DNA of 64,000 bases from Corynebacterium macginleyi (GCF_003688935.1 NZ_REGE01000006.1:1-64000), one strand, 5' to 3'; positions 13,391-22,039 are shown, numbered from the stretch's first letter. Numbers and translations: made by a program. The notes: generated by a model not told the origin, from the letters alone.

Positions 13391-14167
13391 ATGGTGAATA
13401 TCTTGAAATCCGAGTGGGTTAAGCTGAGCACCACCGGCTCCTTCTGGTGGACCACCGCGCTCTTCTTCCTATCTTCATGGGGCTGGGCCGGTATTAGCGC
13501 CTCGTTTATGCAACCACTCGAACCGGAAGCTGTTGATATGGGCTTCCAGCCGGTAAGTCCCGAGTCCACCGTAATATTCTTGTTGACCCTGGGCCTGCCT
13601 TTGCTGATGATTCAAGCTACCATGCTGGTGACCACGGAATACCGCTTCGGCACCCATGCTATTACTTTCATGGCCTCTCCGCGGCGCTGGAGCGTGGCCG
13701 TGGCCAAGCTAGTCTTATACGCGGTTATCGCAGCTGTACTGACCTTTATCGGTGTGGTGGGCGCGTACCTGCTCACGGATCTCCTTGCTGATAGCTCCAT
13801 TTCCGCCAACTTCGACCCGTGGAACGATGAAGTTGGTCGCGAGCAGCTGTGGAAGTACCCACTGGCCGCCGCCCTCGTGGTGGCTTTTGCCCAAGGCATT
13901 GGCATGTTGATCCGCCAGACGGCAGGTTCTGTGGCGCTGGGCCTCATTTTGTATTTGGGCGTGGATCAAATCGTGGGCATGATGCCTGTCGTAGGCGATA
14001 AGATTGGCGGTTTCATGCCCTTTACCGCTTTCCAGAACTGGCTATCCAATACCCCAGTAGATAACAAGCTGTGGACCGAGGCCGCAGGTAGCGGCGTTGT
14101 ATTCTTCGTCTGGGTCGCAGTGCTGTGGGCCCTCGGCGTGCTGGTAGTGCACAAGCGCGATGCTTAA
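13391..14167 (+). CDS. ABC transporter permease (ABC-2 type)
   Basis: A 258-residue integral membrane protein with about six hydrophobic segments. Examples are FLLTLGLPLLMIQATMLV near 56-75, LVLYAVIAAVLTFIGVVGAYLL near 105-127 and VVFFVWVAVLWALGVLVV near the end. The cytoplasmic-side motif TTEYRFGTHAITFMASPRR is typical of ABC-2 permeases that pair with the preceding kind of ATPase. It follows the ATPase gene by 6 bases and a terminator hairpin lies about 110 bases downstream, so the operon ends here. Confidence 0.87.
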   Translation: MVNILKSEWVKLSTTGSFWWTTALFFLSSWGWAGISASFMQPLEPEAVDMGFQPVSPESTVIFLLTLGLPLLMIQATMLVTTEYRFGTHAITFMASPRRWSVAVAKLVLYAVIAAVLTFIGVVGAYLLTDLLADSSISANFDPWNDEVGREQLWKYPLAAALVVAFAQGIGMLIRQTAGSVALGLILYLGVDQIVGMMPVVGDKIGGFMPFTAFQNWLSNTPVDNKLWTEAAGSGVVFFVWVAVLWALGVLVVHKRDA

Positions 14168-14278
14168 GAGGAAATCGATCCTGAGCAGGGGCAGTTTTCA
14201 TTAGTATGTGAACCCGCTGGGCGGGGTGATTCGCGCTCTCGCAGCGTGGGTAGATGTGCTGTGTGCAGCACGATTGGT

Positions 14279-14310
14279 AACCGGCTGAGTGTAATCAGCC
14301 GGTTATTTTT
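14279..14310 (+). terminator. Rho-independent terminator
   Basis: Perfect 10-base arms aaccggctga and tcagccggtt flank a 6-base loop and are followed by attttt. It ends the ABC exporter operon and marks the left edge of the CAP-gene island. Confidence 0.88.
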
Positions 14311-14415
14311 ATTGGTGGTGGTCAGACTACCTCAGAAAAGCAGCTCTAATGAGTAGGGGCAGATCCGAGGCCAGTCGGGGAAGCTCATATTGACGTTCAC
14401 AAGCTTAACAACATT

Positions 14416-14447
14416 AACTAGATTTTTATTTTATGGTAAATCTAGTT
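14416..14447. promoter_or_regulatory. Long inverted repeat upstream of CAP gene 1
   Basis: Perfect 10-base arms aactagattt and aaatctagtt are separated by 12 bases, about 110 bases before the CAP start. Copy 2 keeps the spacing, with arms shortened to agattt/aaatct at 16897-16920. No T-run follows, so an operator is more likely than a terminator. The regulator is unknown. Confidence 0.5.
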
Positions 14448-14553
14448 TAAACACTGTCCATTTGCTGACAATCTTTTTCTTTTGCGCTAAGCTCGGGGAG
14501 GAAAGGAATAGCGTAGAGCAATTGAGCCAGTTTTCTCTGAGGAAGTGGTAGAA

Positions 14554-15091
14554 GTGTCCAATGAAATGCTTCCAGAATCCGTTGAAAAGTTTGTAGCGCC
14601 AACTGTTGTTGGGGTCGCGGGCGCAGCGGTAGTCGGGGGAGGTGTAGAAGCAGCAACTCCTCCGGCTAATGCAGAGGAGCCTGTCGGTCCTATTGAACAA
14701 GAAGAAACTCAGATGAGGCCCGATGTGGTACGTGCGCAGGCTGTTCTTGAAGAAGTCAATGAAGCGAGGGTGGGCCAGGGCTTAAATCCGGTGACAGAAA
14801 ATCCTGGCTTAAACGCCATCGCTCAAGAATGGGCTGAATATTTAGTCGAGATAGGGGATTTGCAGCATCGGTCAAATCACTGGGAAGCCTACCCGGATGG
14901 TGTTCCTGGTGGAGGTGAAAATCTCCTTCAGGCGTGGGCTGATTTCTCAGCTGCGAAACTGGTGGATATGTGGATGAATTCGCCCAACCACAGGAAAAAA
15001 TTTGCTAGACCCAGAAGCAAAAACGGTTGGCACGGGCATCGCCGTAGGGGCGGATGGTGAGCTTTTTGCCGTACAGAATTTTGGCCGTTAA
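14554..15091 (+). CDS. Secreted CAP/SCP-domain protein, copy 1, with +1 frame break
   Basis: Small exported CAP (PR-1/SCP-like) protein. GTG 14554 is chosen because the same position is ATG in copy 2. The N-terminus looks like a signal peptide ending P-A-N-A|E-E. The CAP core runs from VRAQAVLEEVNEARVGQGLNP through GGGENLLQAWADF to MWMNSPNHRK. At an A6 run (14995-15000) the zero frame goes into a short Arg-rich tail and stops at 15060. The +1 frame instead continues N-L-L-D-P-E-A-K then VGTGIAVGADGELFAVQNFG and stops at 15091, which is the expected CAP C-terminus. Whether this is a dead gene or uses frameshifting/slippage is open. The intact domain would be 178 residues. Confidence 0.7.
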
Positions 15092-15219
15092 AGAAACGGA
15101 TGTTACCGCCTCTCACATATACATTATTTAATTTGGCCTTTCGATAGCCCCATCGAAATAAAGTGTGTTTTGTCCCCTATATTCACTTAACTGTTAGGAC
15201 TTCTCTGGTATAAGAATTT

Positions 15220-15232
15220 CTGACTTGGCTCA
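15220..15232. repeat. IS1634-type left terminal inverted repeat
   Basis: Thirteen bases perfectly complementary to 16869-16881. This marks the left end of the element, directly after CAP duplication unit 1. Confidence 0.85.
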
Positions 15233-15344
15233 CGGTTAGGTGATGAAGGTCACCATTGACATTGTGGCCTGGGGGTTTGGTGTTGTGGTGGTTGTTTTTC
15301 GACACTAAGCGGGTACTGGCGGGGGTAGCCGGTAGTCTGATTTT

Positions 15345-16866
15345 GTGAGTCCATACATTCGCACTGTCAAGACCGCTTCCGGGGCGACGGCGGTTCAGGT
15401 GGTGTGGTCTAAGCATCGAGGGTCGAAAAAGCTTCAACAGGTCGGATCAGGGCACTGACCTGACCAAGTTGAGCAGCTTAAAGCCCAGGCCCGGTGTCTT
15501 ATTGATGCAGATCAACTCACCCTTGATCTTGGAGTAGAGGCTTCAGCAAGCAGGGGAACCGCTGATGACCCGGTGCCGGTGACAGCACAGCGAGCAGGTT
15601 ACTTGTTGGACTGTATTGATGCGTGTTTCAACGAATTAGGTCTTGCTGTAGCAACTGGTGATGATCGGGTGTTTCGGGATGGTGCGTGCCCGGATCATCA
15701 ATCCTGGCTCGAAGCTGGATTCCATCGAGACTCTTGCCGAGGTTGGCATCACCAGCGCAAGCTAGGCCACGATTGAAGGTCGACTACCTGGCTTTGCTAC
15801 AGATGCCTTCGGTGAAGGATTAACCCAAGTGCTGGCGCATCATGCAAGTATCGGGCCAGGTACTTTTCTTTTGTACGACGTGACCACCTTGTACTTTGAA
15901 ACCGATACTCCTGATGAGCTTCGCAAACCCGGGTTTTCCACAGAGCGCCGTGTAGAGCCACAAATCCTTGTCGGGCTGCTTACTGATGCCACTGGGTTTG
16001 CATTGCATGTAGGCGCGTTTGCCGGCAACTCGGCAGAAACCCACACGATGCTGCCGATGATCACACGGTTCCAAGAAGACTACCAACTCGATGAAGTTAC
16101 CGTCGTTGCTGATGCAGGCATGTTTTCAGCAGCGAACAAACAAGCACTCATCGATGCAGGGCTGCACTACATCTTGTCGGTGAAAACCCCCACCGTGCCT
16201 GAGGTGATCGAACCCTGACGGCGGGAAAACCCCGGTAAAGACTACACCCACGGCCAGATCTTGACACAAGCCTCGGCAAGCCATGGGCGCAAACACACAA
16301 CCCCGAATACGGTGACCCACTTCCAATACTCCCATGATCGGGCTAGACGCAGCCTGCGCGGAATCGACGAGCAAGTAGCGAAAGCCAAATGGGCTGTTGA
16401 CGGCAATATCGCTATCAAGCGCAACCGCTACATCGATCTTTGCGCCCCGAACAAGAAGGCCAACTACGCTCTTGCTGCCAAACACCGAGCCGTAGCCGGG
16501 ATCAAAGGCTATGAGACCGACCTTGTTAACGTGCCTGCTAACGAGGTAATCGGGCATTACCGCAGGTTATTCAACATTGAGAAATCATTTCGGATGTCGA
16601 AATCAGACCCCAAAGCACGCCCAATCTACGCCAGGAAACAAGACTCGATCACCGCACATCTCAACATTGTGATGGCAGCACTAGCCGAGGCCCACCTGAT
16701 GGAAACCCGCAGTGGTCAATCCATCAAACGCCTCGTGAGAACGCTCAAGAAATACCGCAGCTTTGAACTCAACATTGGTGGAGAAACCATCAACGCCGCC
16801 GTACCACTACCCCCGGAAATTCAACCCCTCGTCAACACCATCACCGCCCCAACCCTTCGGCACTAA
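15345..16866 (+). pseudogene. IS1634-type transposase, inactivated
   Basis: Starting at GTG 15345 (SPYIRTVKTASGATAVQVVW) the product can be followed across breaks. There is an in-frame TGA after LQQVGSGH, a frameshift near 15685 after DDRVFRD, and a TAG in place of Tyr after GITSAS near 15764. A TGA in place of Trp follows EVIEP near 16216. Downstream the frame is open to 16866. Recognisable DDE-type segments are YDVTTLYFET, VTVVADAGMFSAANKQALID and the late GHYRRLFNIEKSFRMSKSD. At least three stops and one frameshift make it non-functional. Confidence 0.85.
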
Positions 16867-16868
16867 TC

Positions 16869-16881
16869 TGAGCCAAGTCAG
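16869..16881. repeat. IS1634-type right terminal inverted repeat
   Basis: Complement of the left end at 15220-15232. CAP duplication unit 2 begins two bases beyond it. Confidence 0.85.
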
Positions 16882-16883
16882 GT

Positions 16884-17688
16884 AACAACGTTAACCAGAT
16901 TTTTATTTTATGGTAAATCTATTTTAAATAGTGTCAACTTGCTGAAAATGGTTGTCTTTTGCGCTAAGCTTGGAGATGGAGAGGGATTGCGTAGAGCAAT
17001 TTAGCCAGTTTGTTCTGAGGAAGTGGTAGAAATGTCCAATAAACGCTTTCGGAATCCATTTGAAAAGTATGTAGCGCCAACTATTGCGGGCGCAGCATTA
17101 GTGGGGGGAGGTGTAGAAGCAGTCACTCCTCCGGCTAAGGCGGAGGAGTATATCGGTGCTACTGAACAAGAAGTAACTCAGGTGAAGCCCGATGTGGTGC
17201 GTGCGCAGTCTGTTCTTGCAGCAGTCAATGAAGCGAGGGCGGGCCAGGGCTTAAATCCGGTGACAGAAAATCCTGACTTAAATGCTATCGCTCAAGAATG
17301 GGCTGAATATTTAGTCGAGATAGGGGATTTGCAGCATCGGTCAAATCACTGGGAAGCCTACCCGGATGGTGTTCCTGGTGGAGGTGAAAACCTCCTTCAG
17401 GCGTGGGCTGATTTCTCAGCTGCGAAACTGGTGGATATGTGGATGAATTCGCCCAACCACAGGAAAAAAATTGCTAGACCCAGAAGCAAAAACGGTTGGA
17501 ACGGGCATTGCCGTAGGAGCGGATGGTGAGCTTTTCGCCGTACAGAATTTTGGACGTTAAAGAAACAGTCGTTACAGTCTCACACATGTGCATTATTTAA
17601 TCGGGTCTTTTGATAGTCCCATCGAAGTAATGTGTGTTTTGTCCCCTACGTTCACTTAACTGTTAGGATTTCTCTGGTATAAAAATTT
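16884..17688. repeat. Duplication unit 2 (CAP gene with its flanks)
   Basis: About 805 bases homologous to 14407-15219. It starts aacaacgttaac next to the IS right end and ends after ctctggtataaaaattt. Beyond that point the similarity to unit 1 ceases. Confidence 0.85.
17032..17560 (+). CDS. Secreted CAP/SCP-domain protein, copy 2, with +1 frame break
   Basis: Paralogue of the CAP gene at 14554. ATG 17032 follows gaggaag. The signal-peptide-like N-terminus ends P-A-K-A|E-E and the CAP core is nearly identical to copy 1. The run here is A7 (17464-17470). The zero frame stops at 17529 after an Arg-rich tail, and the +1 frame reads L-L-D-P-E-A-K then VGTGIAVGADGELFAVQNFG to a TAA at 17558-17560. 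All five base differences from copy 1 after the break are third-position synonymous in the +1 frame, but three change the amino acid in the zero frame. This argues that the +1 frame has been under protein-level selection since duplication. Confidence 0.7.
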
Positions 17689-17827
17689 TGAAAAGTCAGG
17701 ATCGGGCTTCACTGAAACACAAGGGTGATTCGCCTAGCTCTGCTCAATATATCTTGTGCCTTGAATACCAGCATGCTTCTGCCTTAGGGGATTTAACGGC
17801 TAACCAGCGGGAACCAGCAAGCTCAGC

Positions 17828-19291
17828 TTATTGCAGGGCTGAGGTCAGCCGCATGACATTATCAACGTAGCGGCGGATGAAGCCGCGCTGGTTCCACTCC
17901 TTAAGGGTGAGCTCATGGCACACCGCGCGGTAATTGGCAGCAAGCTGGTTGAACTGGGCGATTAGATTGCCCTTGGCCACGAGCATGGTGGACTCATAGT
18001 TGAGGCCGAAGGAACGCGGATCCATATTGGATGAGCCAAACATGCACAGCGGATTGAACTCCTGGCTGTCCGGATCCGTGATGATGAACTTCGAGTGCAG
18101 AACGTACGGGTAGGGGAATTGGTAAATACGCACCCCGGCCTCGAGCAGCGCCTGGTAATACGAGGATTGGGCGTGGTTGACCATGAATTGGTCAGCGGTA
18201 TCGGAGACATAAAGCTCCACTTCCACCCCGCGGTAGCAGGCGGTGGTGACGGCCTCTAAGAGGGATTCATCTGGCACGAAATACGGCGAGCACAGCACGA
18301 GGCGTTGCTTGGCGTGATGGACCAAGGAGTTGAACATACGCAGGTTGGGCTCGGTGGCATATCCGGGGCCAGACGGGATCATTTGGAGGCAGTTGGCATC
18401 GGCGGTTTGGGCATCGTCATATGGCAGCTCATCCAACGGAAGGTTCTCGCCGGATTCGGTGTACCAATCCACCGTGAAGACGGCGTTCATGGCGGTGACG
18501 ATGGGGCCAGAGAGTTCCACCATGTAATCGATCCAAAAGCGGTCAGTGGTCTTATATTGGCGCTTAATTAGGTTAATGGAACCAATAAAGCCCACCTCGC
18601 CATCGATAATGACGAGCTTGCGGTGGTTGCGCAGATCCGGGCGACGGAAGCGGCCCTTGTGCAGCTGGATGGGCAGCATGAGGCGCCAGTCCACGCCGAT
18701 GTCTGTCAACCTTTTTCCCAATGTGGAATAACCTTTGTACTTAAAACTACCGATCTGATCGAGCAGGAGGCGGACCTTGACACCCCGGGCGGTGGCGCGG
18801 GCGAGGGCCTGGAAAAACACATCCGTGACCTCGTCCCAGGATTGGATGTAGACCTCGATGGAGACGTATTTTTCGGCGCGGTCCACGGCCGCGGCGATAG
18901 CGCGAATGCAGTCATCGTAATCTGCATGCAGGCCTAAGTTGTGGCCGACAAGCGCCGGAAACCCGGTCAGCTCGCGGTTGAGCTTGATCACGGATTCCAC
19001 CTCGGCCGATAGGATGCCCTGAGGATGATCCGGGGTGCGGGCAGAAATATCCTCGAGGCGTTCGTTGGCTTCTTGTTGGATGCGGTGTCGGCGCCGGTTG
19101 ATATACGGCGAGCCCATGAGCAAAAACAGCGGCAGGCCGATAAGAGGCAGCACCAGAATGGCCAATAGCCATGCGGTAGAATTGGATGGCCGGCGGTCTT
19201 CTGGCACGAAGCCCACCGCGATGATTTTGATGGAATAATCAACGATGAGAAAAGCCAGCTGCCAAAAGCTGAGATCGAGCGACCAGGTCAT
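17828..19291 (-). CDS. cls: Cardiolipin synthase
   Basis: A membrane phospholipase-D-family enzyme that makes cardiolipin from phosphatidylglycerol-type lipids. The 487-residue protein has two N-terminal membrane segments (FWQLAFLIVDYSIKIIAVGF and AWLLAILVLPLIGLPLFLLM) and two HKD motifs. The first is HRKLVIIDGEVGFIGSINL; the second is HSKFIITDPDSQEF, followed by MFGSSNMDPRSF. The ATG at 19291 lies immediately after the xthA stop codon, so cls is the second gene of an xthA-cls transcript. Length is typical for the ClsA family. Confidence 0.93.
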   Translation of the reverse strand: MTWSLDLSFWQLAFLIVDYSIKIIAVGFVPEDRRPSNSTAWLLAILVLPLIGLPLFLLMGSPYINRRRHRIQQEANERLEDISARTPDHPQGILSAEVESVIKLNRELTGFPALVGHNLGLHADYDDCIRAIAAAVDRAEKYVSIEVYIQSWDEVTDVFFQALARATARGVKVRLLLDQIGSFKYKGYSTLGKRLTDIGVDWRLMLPIQLHKGRFRRPDLRNHRKLVIIDGEVGFIGSINLIKRQYKTTDRFWIDYMVELSGPIVTAMNAVFTVDWYTESGENLPLDELPYDDAQTADANCLQMIPSGPGYATEPNLRMFNSLVHHAKQRLVLCSPYFVPDESLLEAVTTACYRGVEVELYVSDTADQFMVNHAQSSYYQALLEAGVRIYQFPYPYVLHSKFIITDPDSQEFNPLCMFGSSNMDPRSFGLNYESTMLVAKGNLIAQFNQLAANYRAVCHELTLKEWNQRGFIRRYVDNVMRLTSALQ

Positions 19292-20101
19292 TTAACGTAC
19301 GGAATCAAAATCGGGCAGATCAAAATCTGCACTAAGCGGGCAGTGATCGGAGGTCTTTTCGCCAGCGCGTTCTTCCATGTTTACATGCGCGCCGGTGACG
19401 TGCTTGGCCAGCGGTGGCGAGGCCAACTGGAAATCAATGCGCATTCCTTCATTCTTTTCAAAGCGCCTCCCCTTGTAATCAAAGTAGGTGTAGCGCTGAT
19501 CTTCGGTAAACCGGCGAGTGACCTCTTCGAGGCCGGCCTCCTCGAGCATTTGGAAGGCGGCGCGCTCGGGTTCGGTGACATGTGTCTTGCCGCGGAAGGC
19601 CTCGATATCCCATACGTCCTCATCGCGCGGGGCGATATTGAAATCGCCGGTTAAAAGCAGCTTGGATTGGGTGTGACCAGCAGCATAATGAGAGAGCTGG
19701 TAGAGAAAGTCCAGTTTGTAATCGTAGTGACGGTCGGTGATCTCGCGACCGTTGGGGATATACAGTGACCAGATTTCCACCCCGCGGATGCGTGCGCCAA
19801 GCGCCCTGGCCTCGCGGTTCTGAGGTTTTTCCGGATCTTTGGCAAAGCCGGGCTGGTGGGGGAATCCGGTAAAGACCTCTTCCGGTTTCTCCTGGGAAAT
19901 AATAGCCACGCCATTCCATTGGTTTAGCCCATGGCAGCTGACATGATACCCGGCATCCTCGAAGACCTCGCGGGGGAATTTATCGTCCTTGACCTTGGTT
20001 TCTTGTAAGCACAGCACGTCGATATCATGCGCGCGGAGAAGATCCAGCGCCCGCTGGACGCGGGTGCGAACGGAGTTGATATTCCACGTGGTGATGCGCA
20101 T
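19292..20101 (-). CDS. xthA: Exodeoxyribonuclease III
   Basis: An AP endonuclease/3'-5' exonuclease of base-excision repair. From ATG 20101 the product is 269 residues. It starts MRITTWNINSVRTR and contains the catalytic LCLQETKVKDDKFP, GDFNIAPRDEDVWDI and the C-terminal SDHCPLSADF. The open frame extends upstream to 20329, but those residues read through an IS3 remnant and a GC hairpin, so the extension is rejected. The downstream cls starts without a gap. Confidence 0.93.
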   Translation of the reverse strand: MRITTWNINSVRTRVQRALDLLRAHDIDVLCLQETKVKDDKFPREVFEDAGYHVSCHGLNQWNGVAIISQEKPEEVFTGFPHQPGFAKDPEKPQNREARALGARIRGVEIWSLYIPNGREITDRHYDYKLDFLYQLSHYAAGHTQSKLLLTGDFNIAPRDEDVWDIEAFRGKTHVTEPERAAFQMLEEAGLEEVTRRFTEDQRYTYFDYKGRRFEKNEGMRIDFQLASPPLAKHVTGAHVNMEERAGEKTSDHCPLSADFDLPDFDSVR

Positions 20102-20221
20102 GTATAACACAGTACCGCGCGGGCAATGGCCCGGACTAGTCCTGTGATGTCGAGGGGCCTTTGGGGCCCCGGTACCGACTGCCCGGAACAGGACACTACC
20201 GAGCCTTCGGAACACCGCTAC

Positions 20222-20560
20222 TAGAAACTCGCGTCTGACATGCGGCGAAGAAGGCTGTCGTTTGTAACAAAAACTCGTTATCCATCTTGGCTTCTGCCAA
20301 CTCACGGCGCAGACGAGCATTCTCAGCACGAAGATCCGCCTGGCTTAGCCCATCGGAGGATCCTTAGGCGTTCGCGCTCGTTTTTCACCCACCGGCCTAA
20401 AAGGCTAGGTGCGACACCGATCTCCTTGAGCTACATGAGCAATCGGGCGCTGCGATTCGATTACCAGGTTTACCGCTTCACGTCGATACTCCGGCGTGTA
20501 CTTCTGGCGTTGTTGACTCATAATGAACATCCTCTCTTACGGACACACGATCCGCACTAA
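20222..20560 (-). pseudogene. IS3-family transposase OrfA remnant
   Basis: From ATG 20521 on the minus strand the sequence reads MSQQRQKYTPEYRREAVNL then IESQRPIAHVAQ, a typical HTH_Tnp_1 OrfA start. It then frameshifts to E-I-G-V-A-P-S-L-L-G-R-W-V-K-N-E-R-E-R and shifts again to GLSQADLRAENARLRRELAE and AKMDNEFLLQTTAFF. At least two frameshifts break it and no OrfB follows. The upstream end carries tgtccaccaaacgagggta, probably the old IS terminus. It fills the gap between xthA and the GNAT gene. Confidence 0.78.
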
Positions 20561-20682
20561 TCGGGTGTCCACCAAACGAGGGTAACCTCAGGCTAGTTCA
20601 GGGCGGTTCAGGTGGTGTGTCTGTGACTTCGCACAATTAAATTGGATGCAATCGGGAAAGTAGTAGCAGGCGAGAAAGTCGT

Positions 20683-21225
20683 TTATATAATATTGCTAGC
20701 ATCTTTGGCCTTAGATGAAAGTTTGGCAGCGTTAGAGGTTTTCATCACCAACCGAGTGGGCTGAGCATTCAAAGAACGAAATCCCACAGACTCATAAAAG
20801 GGTACAAGCGCATCGTTGAGAGCATCGACAACAAGTAAGCGGACTCCAGCCGCAGCGGCAACCTGACTGATTTTGGCCAGAGCTTGAAGACACAGTCGTC
20901 TCCCGTGTTTTTGACCTTGAAGTGCTTTTGCTAGACCCATTTTGGCCAAAAGAATTGCCGGAGCCTCGACTTCACCCCTAGAGCAATAAGTTTTGCGGAG
21001 AGAATTTGATTCTCCATCGAACCTGCAGACCACAGCGGTGTGGGAGAAAAAACCGACCACTTGACCTAGATAATCGACACAAACGTGGGTGATAACCCTT
21101 TTGTCGGTGTGTTCCTGCGCCGAATTTTGATGAAACCAATCATCGATAATCGGCTCGCCGGAACTAAAGTTGTCTATTTGAGTCGTGTTGGTTCTCGGCT
21201 CTACATGCGTCCAAGGAATTGTCAT
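20683..21225 (-). CDS. GNAT-family acetyltransferase, probable toxin of a Panacea-linked pair
   Basis: The 180-residue protein has the layout of GNAT toxins that acetylate charged aminoacyl-tRNA. It opens with F-S-S-G-E-P-I-I-D-D-W-F-H and has a central strand VTHVCVDYLGQVVGFFSH in the neighbouring frame region. The acetyl-CoA loop is GLAKALQGQKHGRRLCLQAL, and it ends LLVVDALNDALVPFYESVGF. Such toxins usually pair with a DUF1778 ribbon-helix-helix antitoxin. Here the partner is instead the Panacea-domain gene just upstream, whose stop overlaps this ATG by four bases. The Gly of the R/Q-x-x-G-x-G/A motif is partly altered (Q-K-H-G-R-R). The substrate is inferred from family only. Confidence 0.78.
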   Translation of the reverse strand: MTIPWTHVEPRTNTTQIDNFSSGEPIIDDWFHQNSAQEHTDKRVITHVCVDYLGQVVGFFSHTAVVCRFDGESNSLRKTYCSRGEVEAPAILLAKMGLAKALQGQKHGRRLCLQALAKISQVAAAAGVRLLVVDALNDALVPFYESVGFRSLNAQPTRLVMKTSNAAKLSSKAKDASNII

Positions 21226-21842
21226 AAATTTGCGAGAATTTCGTTGATATCTTCGTCCGAAAAATCTATGTCAAAGGTTTTGGTATCAGCTTCCGTGAAC
21301 AGATAGACGTTTGGTGGATATACCTGTCGATTTCGTGACCCTGGCTGCCTGTACCAGTACTGCATTTCCTGATCGCTGATCTTGATCTTATATCCGCCCT
21401 TGACATAATTGTCTGACCAAGGGGCATCTTGATGTGACAAGTCACGCAGCTGGGTAGGTGATAGATCGCCGAACACATTCCAGATAGCGTCCAAAAACGC
21501 TTTTACTGCGTCTGGCAGGCTAGGAGAGTCAAGCTTGGCATTGAACGCAACAGCGTCATCCGCAGCCACGATAATCTGTCGACCGAATTTCTTGAATTCA
21601 TCGCGGATTTTGTCAATGATTGGCCCATGCTCGAAAGCGTGAACATCCGAGTTAAAAAGGCGTCTTCCCGTACCGGCTAGGTAGTTTGCCTGGGAAAAAT
21701 ACATCAGCTTGTGTAGCTTCATTTGCGTAACGTCGGGCTCCTTGCGCTCGTCGTCAATCGCAAGGAAATAGTCGCTAATTAAATGGGGGTCTAAGTCGTA
21801 GCGGACTTCGGAATCCCAAGCGTAGGGCGTCTCTTCATTCAT
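21222..21842 (-). CDS. Panacea-domain (DUF4065/SocA-like) protein, probable antitoxin
   Basis: The 206-residue protein has a Panacea domain with the characteristic K-L-H-K-L-M-Y-F-S-Q-A-N-Y-L, L-F-N-S-D-V-H-A-F-E-H-G-P-I and a following D-K-I-R-D-E-F-K-K-F-G. Panacea domains neutralise many unrelated toxins. A C-terminal extension from about residue 145 (YKIKISDQEMQYWYRQPGSR) could give partner specificity. The ATG has a strong RBS (aaggagga). The gene overlaps the downstream GNAT gene (ATGA), as expected for a two-gene toxin-antitoxin operon. Confidence 0.78.
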   Translation of the reverse strand: MNEETPYAWDSEVRYDLDPHLISDYFLAIDDERKEPDVTQMKLHKLMYFSQANYLAGTGRRLFNSDVHAFEHGPIIDKIRDEFKKFGRQIIVAADDAVAFNAKLDSPSLPDAVKAFLDAIWNVFGDLSPTQLRDLSHQDAPWSDNYVKGGYKIKISDQEMQYWYRQPGSRNRQVYPPNVYLFTEADTKTFDIDFSDEDINEILANL

Positions 21843-22039
21843 AAATTATCCTCCTTCCAAGCCGCTGATTGAGAGTATGCTTCACTTCAGTTTACGATAA
21901 ACTACGGGCATGTGCGTACTTGAAATGCAGTGTGTGAATCCTAATTAGGGTTGGGTCAGGGCCTCTATTCCGCACAAGTCCGCTGATCCTGCTGCCGTCC
22001 GGCATGATCGTTCATGGGGCCGACCCCCGAATAGTTGAC

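Larger units (their letters stand above)
14407..15219. repeat. Duplication unit 1 (CAP gene with its flanks)
   Basis: About 813 bases including promoter region, CAP gene and 3' flank are homologous to 16884-17688. The middle of the gene is almost identical, with four differences in roughly 230 bases, while both ends are more diverged. Unit 1 ends exactly where the IS1634-type terminal repeat begins. Confidence 0.85.
15220..16881 (+). mobile_element. Degenerate IS1634-family (IS4 superfamily) insertion sequence
   Basis: A 1662-base element is bounded by perfect 13-base inverted repeats, ctgacttggctca at 15220-15232 and tgagccaagtcag at 16869-16881. Inside is one broken transposase. No convincing target-site duplication is visible (gaattt on the left, gtaaca on the right). 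It sits exactly between the two CAP duplication units. Confidence 0.82.

Noticed and set aside
15214..16887. Target-site duplication around the IS1634-type element
   Set aside because: Flanks gaattt and gtaaca do not match; rearrangement at the CAP duplication junction may have removed it.
20102..20329. Upstream extension of the xthA frame
   Set aside because: It reads through an IS3 remnant and GC hairpin; the conserved protein begins exactly at ATG 20101.
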